NCBI RefSeq assembly: GCF_000799565.1
Contig: NZ_JUHB01000001.1
Span: forward strand, 248,001 to 312,000
Length of the DNA: 64,000 bases
Direction: 5' to 3'
Source of the DNA: Cellulophaga sp. Hel_I_12
GTDB lineage: Bacteria; Bacteroidota; Bacteroidia; Flavobacteriales; Flavobacteriaceae
The notes under the pieces were generated by a model. It saw only the letters and a list, made by a program, of their open reading frames with translations. It was not told the origin of the DNA and did not search any database. Below, piece by piece: positions 59,293-64,000 of the stretch (its first letter is position 1; every line of letters begins with the position of its first letter). Position numbers and translations under genes: made by a program.

Positions 59293-60600
59293 ATGGGAAC
59301 ATTTAAAATTGAAGGTGGTCACCAACTACATGGTGAAATCACCCCACAAGGAGCAAAAAATGAAGCTTTACAGATTTTATGTGCTGTTTTATTAACTGCA
59401 GAACCTGTAATCATTAGCAATATTCCTGATATTGTAGATGTTAATAAATTAATTTCTCTTCTAGAAGACTTAGGCGTTAAAATTCAGAAAAAAGGACAAG
59501 GAACCTATAGTTTTGTTGCTGACGATGTAAATCTAGACTATTTACAATCTGAGCAATTTAAGCAAGATGGCAGAGGCCTTCGAGGGTCTATTATGCTTGT
59601 TGGTCCTTTATTAGCGCGATTTGGTAAAGGGTACATTCCTAAACCAGGTGGTGATAAAATAGGGCGCCGAAGGCTAGATACCCATTTTGAAGGTTTTATA
59701 AATTTAGGAGCAAAATTTAGATATAACAAAGAAGAATCTTTTTACGGTGTTGAAGCAAAAAAACTTAAAGGCACCTACATGCTTTTAGATGAAGCTTCAG
59801 TTACTGGGACAGCAAATATTGTCATGGCGGCTGTATTGGCAGAAGGTACTACCACTATTTATAATGCGGCCTGTGAACCTTATTTACAACAACTTTGTAA
59901 GATGTTGAATAGAATGGGTGCTAAAATCACAGGAATTGGATCTAATTTATTAGTCATTGAAGGGGTTACTACACTTGTAGGAACCGAACACCGTATGTTG
60001 CCTGATATGATCGAGATTGGTAGCTGGATTGGATTAGCGGCAATGACCCGAAGCGAATTGACGATTAAAAACGTAAGTTGGGATGATTTAGGGCAAATAC
60101 CTACCGTTTTCCGTAAATTAGGAATAACAATTGAACGAAAGGACGATGATATTTATATTCCTGCACATACTAATGGGTACGAAATTCAAAACTATATAGA
60201 CGGTTCTATTTTAACCATTGCAGATGCTCCTTGGCCCGGATTAACGCCCGATTTATTGAGTATTATTTTGGTCGTTGCCACACAAGCGAGAGGTGAAGTG
60301 TTAATTCATCAAAAAATGTTTGAAAGTCGTTTGTTCTTTGTGGATAAATTACTCGATATGGGCGCTAAAGTAATTTTATGCGATCCACATAGAGCAACAG
60401 TAATAGGGCACGATTTTAAATCTACCCTAAAAGCAACAACCATGGTTTCTCCAGATATTAGAGCAGGAGTTTCTTTATTAATTGCAGCGCTTTCTGCGAA
60501 GGGAACATCTACGATTCACAATATTGAACAAATAGATCGTGGATACGAAAATATCGATGAGCGTTTACGTGCAATTGGCGCAAAGATTACCAGACTGTAA
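59293..60600 (+). CDS. murA: UDP-N-acetylglucosamine 1-carboxyvinyltransferase MurA with Asp at the fosfomycin-target position
   Basis: 435 residues. First committed step of peptidoglycan synthesis, transferring enolpyruvate from PEP to UDP-GlcNAc. The QGAKNEALQ N-terminus and the catalytic loop KPGGD121KIGRRRLDTH are clear. In E. coli the loop is GGC115, where Cys is alkylated by fosfomycin; here it is Asp. The same Cys-to-Asp change makes MurA of mycobacteria and Chlamydia insensitive to fosfomycin. It follows the DUF4290 gene by 17 bases. Confidence 0.96.
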   Translation: MGTFKIEGGHQLHGEITPQGAKNEALQILCAVLLTAEPVIISNIPDIVDVNKLISLLEDLGVKIQKKGQGTYSFVADDVNLDYLQSEQFKQDGRGLRGSIMLVGPLLARFGKGYIPKPGGDKIGRRRLDTHFEGFINLGAKFRYNKEESFYGVEAKKLKGTYMLLDEASVTGTANIVMAAVLAEGTTTIYNAACEPYLQQLCKMLNRMGAKITGIGSNLLVIEGVTTLVGTEHRMLPDMIEIGSWIGLAAMTRSELTIKNVSWDDLGQIPTVFRKLGITIERKDDDIYIPAHTNGYEIQNYIDGSILTIADAPWPGLTPDLLSIILVVATQARGEVLIHQKMFESRLFFVDKLLDMGAKVILCDPHRATVIGHDFKSTLKATTMVSPDIRAGVSLLIAALSAKGTSTIHNIEQIDRGYENIDERLRAIGAKITRL

Positions 60601-60623
60601 ATAAAATTAGTTATATAGATTGA

Positions 60624-60660
60624 GCCACAGCATTTGATTTCCAAAAGTTGTGGTTTTTTT
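60624..60660 (+). terminator. Weak terminator after murA
   Basis: CCACA (60625-60629) pairs with TGTGG (60649-60653) over a long partly paired loop, followed by about eight T that run into the stop codon of the convergent cyclophilin gene. Confidence 0.5.
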
Positions 60661-61507
60661 ATGGGAATTCATTCAAAACCCTAACACTTAAAATTCGGAT
60701 GTCTTTAAGTGGTCTGTCTAAATCGTTCGTAGCCGTTGACGCAATACTGTCCAGAACTTCGAGTCCTTTTGTGGTTTCTCCGAAAACCGTATAATTTTGG
60801 TCTAAATGCGGAGTTCCACCTATGGTTTTGTAAACTTCGCGTTGCGCTTCAGGAATTCTATACAATGCGTAGGTTTCACTTTTTTTATGAAAAGACAAAA
60901 TGCTATCCGTATAATTTAAGATTTTTTCTGGGTTACCTTCAGTTCTTGCTATTTGTAAAGAATCTAGTAGATAGGAAGAAGTAGGGCTGTTAGCAATTGT
61001 ATTTTCTGCTAACCATTGGTTTATTCTGCCTTCTGCTATCCTTAATAAGCTGTCATTAAATACTTTTCCTTGTACGATATAAAACTGCATGCCACTTGAT
61101 GCTCTATCGGGTCTGCTTTCACGTGCGGCTGCCAATACTCCTTTTTTATGAAATAGCTTAGGATGAAATTCTGCTGGAATGGTATAATCGACATCCCCTG
61201 AACCTAGGGTATCTTTTGGGTTAAAATTTTTACTATTGGGATCGCCAGCCTGAATCATAAAATTTTTAATTACCCGATGAAACAATACGCTATCATAGGC
61301 TTTTTCGGCTATCAATTTTAAGAAATTGTCACGGTGTAATGGAGTTTCATTGTATAATTTTAATTCAATAGCTCCATAATTTGTAAGAATTTCAATAGTA
61401 GGCGCTGGTTTTTCAACTGGATTCTTTTTGTTTTCTTTTTTAGGACTACATGCGAATAGAACACTAAAAAAAACAAGGACTACCGAAGTAAAAAGCCGTA
61501 ATTTCAT
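60659..61507 (-). CDS. Cyclophilin-type peptidyl-prolyl isomerase, lipoprotein
   Basis: 282 residues from the ATG at 61507; an upstream in-frame ATG (61558) would precede the signal. Lipoprotein signal (VLFACSPK, Cys about 19) and a cyclophilin domain split by a helical insert of about 80 residues (LLRIAEGRINQWLAE and following). The active-site strands are FHRVIKNFMIQAGD, PDRASSGMQFYIV and NYTVFGET. It likely assists folding of secreted proteins. It is 10 bases downstream of the PAS gene, in the same orientation. Confidence 0.88.
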   Translation of the reverse strand: MKLRLFTSVVLVFFSVLFACSPKKENKKNPVEKPAPTIEILTNYGAIELKLYNETPLHRDNFLKLIAEKAYDSVLFHRVIKNFMIQAGDPNSKNFNPKDTLGSGDVDYTIPAEFHPKLFHKKGVLAAARESRPDRASSGMQFYIVQGKVFNDSLLRIAEGRINQWLAENTIANSPTSSYLLDSLQIARTEGNPEKILNYTDSILSFHKKSETYALYRIPEAQREVYKTIGGTPHLDQNYTVFGETTKGLEVLDSIASTATNDLDRPLKDIRILSVRVLNEFP

Positions 61508-61517
61508 AGGTGTGGGT

Positions 61518-62084
61518 TTAGGCAACTTCTTTTTCAATGGCCAAATAATAAGTAGCATCCTTACTAAATATGGGTATTATTTTTATTTGGCACTTATAAG
61601 GAGTTTTATCTTTACGATAATTAATGATGATGTCGGTAAAAGGAATGTCTTTAGCAATTTTTCTTCTGATACGGTCTTTGACTTGTTCAGAGGTATTTTC
61701 TCCCTGCAAAAAGGAAGGCGTTTTGTCGATGGCAAATGTTTTTGGATAGCCAGTCATATGTGTAAAACCGTCATTAACCCACATAATTTTTTTCTGTTGG
61801 TCGGTAATTACTAAGGCATCAAAGCTTTCTTCTTTTAAAATCGTGTTTAAATCAACCTTCCATTGAAATTTATGGGCTAGTTTTTCTAACTCTTGAATAT
61901 CGTTGTCTTTTTTTAATAGCCCACTCATGTTGGTATAAAACGTACTGTACAAATCCCAACTTAATAAGGGCATTAATTGGCTACCAGCATTTTCAATAGT
62001 TAAATGTACTTTTTTATTCTTTTGTTCGGTAAAGGAAGATAAGTAAATATCAAGACCCATCATCTTTGTTAAATTATTTTTCAT
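61518..62084 (-). CDS. Single PAS-domain protein
   Basis: 188 residues from the ATG at 62084. About 75 residues are unassigned, then one PAS domain (FDALVITDQQKKIMWVNDGFTHMTGYPKTF, FLQGENTSEQVKDRI, FTDIIINYRKDKTPYKCQIKIIPIFSK). There is no output domain, kinase or GGDEF, so it is probably a sensor that acts through a partner, or an orphan. The C-terminal LQGENT looks like the LOV-type GxNCRFLQ region, but the flavin Cys is absent. A -7 element TATCTTTG lies at 62100-62107. Confidence 0.8.
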   Translation of the reverse strand: MKNNLTKMMGLDIYLSSFTEQKNKKVHLTIENAGSQLMPLLSWDLYSTFYTNMSGLLKKDNDIQELEKLAHKFQWKVDLNTILKEESFDALVITDQQKKIMWVNDGFTHMTGYPKTFAIDKTPSFLQGENTSEQVKDRIRRKIAKDIPFTDIIINYRKDKTPYKCQIKIIPIFSKDATYYLAIEKEVA

Positions 62085-62099
62085 TCGCTTTTTTTTTGT

Positions 62100-62107
62100 C
62101 AAAGATA
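62100..62107 (-). promoter_or_regulatory. -7 element of the PAS-cyclophilin transcript
   Basis: TATCTTTG on the minus strand fits TAnnTTTG and lies 16 bases upstream of the PAS start codon. Confidence 0.5.
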
Positions 62108-62198
62108 GGAATTTTATAGTAGCCAATGATATTCGCTTTATTAGTAAAAAGGTATATTAACATTAGTTCACTAGGGATACCCTAACTTTAATCTTCAT

Positions 62199-62648
62199 TT
62201 ATTCATTTTGAACGGCATCGTTAATTTCAATCCAATAGCCTTCTGGATCTGTGATGTATATTTGGCGAACGCCATCAGCTCTTAAACTTATGGCCCCTTT
62301 TTTTCCTGGCCAGTCTTCATAAGAAATATTATTATCCTTTAAGTGACGGATAACCGCATCTAATTTTTGGGTGGATAAACAAATATGACTTGATTTGTGC
62401 TTTTTCATGACCACGTTGGTCTTCAATATTAAATGCAATTGGGTGTTTCCATGTAAGGCAAACCACCTAAAATTAGGATCATTTGTTGGGTGTTCTATTT
62501 CCTTTAAGCCTATAGTATTTTTATAGAAATCGCCAGTGGTTTCTAAATCGTTTACAATTAGCGTTGTATGGTCAATTGAAAAATTAAAATCTTGGGCTTC
62601 AATAAGTAATGTACAGAAAAGAGCAGTAATACATAGAAGTACTTTCAT
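62199..62648 (-). CDS. Exported VOC (glyoxalase/bleomycin resistance) family protein
   Basis: 149 residues. A Sec signal peptide (MKVLLCITALFCTLLIEA) is followed by a single VOC domain: FSIDHTTLIVNDLETTGDFYKNTIGL at the start and ITDPEGYWIEIN at the end, with His and Glu in the metal positions. Most VOC proteins are cytoplasmic, so export is unusual. The substrate is unknown. Confidence 0.8.
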   Translation of the reverse strand: MKVLLCITALFCTLLIEAQDFNFSIDHTTLIVNDLETTGDFYKNTIGLKEIEHPTNDPNFRWFALHGNTQLHLILKTNVVMKKHKSSHICLSTQKLDAVIRHLKDNNISYEDWPGKKGAISLRADGVRQIYITDPEGYWIEINDAVQNE

Positions 62649-62873
62649 GGATCGAGAGAATTAAAATTTTGTATTTATACACCGAAATTAGGTATTTCTG
62701 TTTATTTTAAGTCTTGTTTGTCCAAATAATCCTCTTTAAACATTTGTACTTTACAGTAGATAGCAGCAATTTCAATGAATACGCTAATAAGAAATCACTA
62801 AATCAGTTTCTTAAAGTTTACATATAATCCATGGTAAATGACTTAGGTAATTTTTTAAGGGTATTTTTTTGTT

Positions 62874-63290
62874 TTAGGAACGGTGCAAAACTTTCTCTAA
62901 AATTATAAATTTCACTCCTTTTTTGATGTATGTTTTCGAGGTTTCTTTAAAGCCAAATTTTTTATAGAAGTTGGTTTTATCAGCCCTAGCATTACACCAC
63001 AGTAGTTTTATGTTTTCTGTAGTAGCAAAGTCAATGGTATGTTGCAATAAATCCGTGCCGTAACCTCTCCCTTGTTCTTCGGTATGGGTGGCAAACTTCC
63101 GAAATTGTGCACTTTCCCCATCGATAAAAAGAGAAATGACACTTACAAGTTGTTTATTTTTAAAAAGCCCAAAGTGAATCCCTTTTGTATCCTCTGCAAG
63201 TTGAATATATGAAATGGGCTGTTCTGGCCACAGCACAGCGTGACGTAAGGGGTAGGTTTCGACGGCGGTAATCTTTTTAATATTGATCAT
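62874..63290 (-). CDS. GNAT-family N-acetyltransferase
   Basis: 138 residues. Acetyl-CoA-binding motif A is visible as EEQGRGYGTDLLQHTIDFA (Q-x-x-G-x-G/T), followed by LLWCNARADKTNFYKKFGF, a typical motif B. Acceptor unknown. It lies alone between the VOC gene and the photolyase gene. Confidence 0.85.
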   Translation of the reverse strand: MINIKKITAVETYPLRHAVLWPEQPISYIQLAEDTKGIHFGLFKNKQLVSVISLFIDGESAQFRKFATHTEEQGRGYGTDLLQHTIDFATTENIKLLWCNARADKTNFYKKFGFKETSKTYIKKGVKFIILEKVLHRS

Positions 63291-63497
63291 TTACTCTTTT
63301 CTAGTTAGATCTGGTGTGCTAATTCGACTTGCTTAAATAGTACTATCAAAACTAAATTTTATGTTTATTTGATAGCTCTGTTTCCCTTATCGATGTCCAA
63401 GACAATGAAAGGAACGATTTAGAAAATTTTTTTTATGCAGCGCCTAAACAAAAGCATAGATTTGAATAGCTTCATCCCCTGAAAAGAATAGTATTTT

Positions 63498-64000
63498 TTA
63501 GTCCAATGCTTCTTTATAGGTCTTTAGGCAGCGTTCCCGAGCCATTTTATGATCAACCATTTTGTCTGGATAGCTTAACTCCTGTAAGTCTGGCACCCAT
63601 TTCTTGATATATTCTTTTTGTTTGTCAAACTTATCAACTTGAGTCATAGGATTAAAAATTCGGAAGTAAGGCGCAGCGTCGACACCAGAGCCCGCGGCCC
63701 ACTGCCAATTACCTACATTAGAACTCATATCGTAATCTAATAACTTTTCAGCAAAATAGGCTTCTCCCCAGCGCCAATCTATTAATAAATGCTTGCATAA
63801 AAAGCTCGCCGTTAACATTCGAACACGGTTATGCATGAATCCAGTTTCATTTAATTCGCGCATTCCTGCATCAACGAGGGCATAACCGGTTTGTCCGTTT
63901 TTCCATTTTTCAAATTCAGCTTCATTATTTCGCCATTCAATACGATCGTATTTAGAGCGGAATGCTTTTTGATGTGTATGTGGAAAATGCCATAAAATCT
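63498..64000 (-). CDS. phr: Deoxyribodipyrimidine photolyase/cryptochrome family, C-terminal part (5' end outside window)
   Basis: About 167 C-terminal residues are visible; the gene continues beyond the right edge. The FAD-domain signature is excellent: NGQTGYALVDAGMRELNETG, HNRVRMLTASFLCKHLLIDWRWGE, SNVGNWQWAAGSG and YFRIFNPMTQ. These binding-site residues mark class I CPD photolyases and related cryptochromes. The N-terminal antenna domain is not in view, so CPD against (6-4) specificity cannot be judged. Confidence 0.92.
   Translation of the reverse strand, partial: ILWHFPHTHQKAFRSKYDRIEWRNNEAEFEKWKNGQTGYALVDAGMRELNETGFMHNRVRMLTASFLCKHLLIDWRWGEAYFAEKLLDYDMSSNVGNWQWAAGSGVDAAPYFRIFNPMTQVDKFDKQKEYIKKWVPDLQELSYPDKMVDHKMARERCLKTYKEALD

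Noticed and set aside
1..64000. CRISPR arrays, prophage or insertion sequences
   Set aside because: No direct repeats with regular spacers, no integrase or transposase, and no inverted-repeat-bounded segments were found. The only tandem repeats are the two heptamer arrays.

Overview
The window comes from a low-GC member of the Bacteroidetes, almost certainly the family Flavobacteriaceae and probably marine. The evidence is consistent across the window: -7 promoter elements of the form TAnnTTTG, some with an upstream TTTG about 19-22 bases away; families largely confined to Bacteroidetes (DUF4290, DUF4175, DUF2853, DUF4159); menaquinone as the quinone; and a clade II nitrous oxide reductase whose proteins carry lipoprotein signals. 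I see no insertion sequence, prophage, integrase or CRISPR array. Most of the window is ordinary chromosome.

Layout. 1-1.7 kb: end of a CpsB/YwqE-type phosphatase gene, a small membrane protein and an Rrf2 regulator. 1.8-10.1 kb: the nitrous oxide reduction (nos) cluster: cytochrome c, fasciclin protein, nosZ, a membrane protein, nosL, a flavin split-barrel protein, a cupin, nosD, nosF, nosY. 10.4-16 kb: an apparent nitrogen-oxide stress island with an NPD-like flavoprotein, a His-bearing polytopic membrane protein, a RIC/ScdA di-iron repair protein and an NsrR-like Rrf2 regulator. FNR-like boxes (ATGAT-N4-ATCAW) precede the nos operon and lie between the first two genes of the island. Two copies of a second operator flank the NsrR-like gene.

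16.4-27.3 kb: a TldD/TldE protease pair followed by DUF4159, MoxR, DUF58, BatA-like, DUF4175 and GATase-like membrane proteins, a Bat/aerotolerance-type locus. 27.3-39 kb: housekeeping genes (mnmE, dnaN, SAM hydrolase, phoH, purC), an exonuclease paired with a cNMP/CBS/nucleotidyltransferase protein, and small uncharacterised genes. A 14-copy 7-base repeat lies directly against the purC start.

39.7-48.8 kb: menaquinone genes (DHNA-CoA thioesterase candidate, isochorismate synthase, menD, menA) with an amidohydrolase, a CvfB-like RNA-binding protein and a LytTR response regulator. menB is not present. 49-51.4 kb: galT-galK. 51.9 kb: a CAU-anticodon tRNA with a consensus promoter and terminator.

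52-64 kb: START-like protein, class IV aminotransferase, YqgE, HU, fmt, recQ, AAA ATPase, DUF493, DUF4290, murA (with Asp in place of the fosfomycin-target Cys), a cyclophilin, a PAS protein, a VOC protein, a GNAT acetyltransferase and the end of a photolyase gene.

The parts most worth following up are the nitrogen-oxide region (1.3-15.5 kb), where regulators, operators and uncharacterised accessory proteins can be tied together from sequence, and the TldD/MoxR/Bat-like locus, where one protease subunit appears to be exported and its partner does not. Promoters, operators and terminators were found by eye; all need a motif scan or transcript data.
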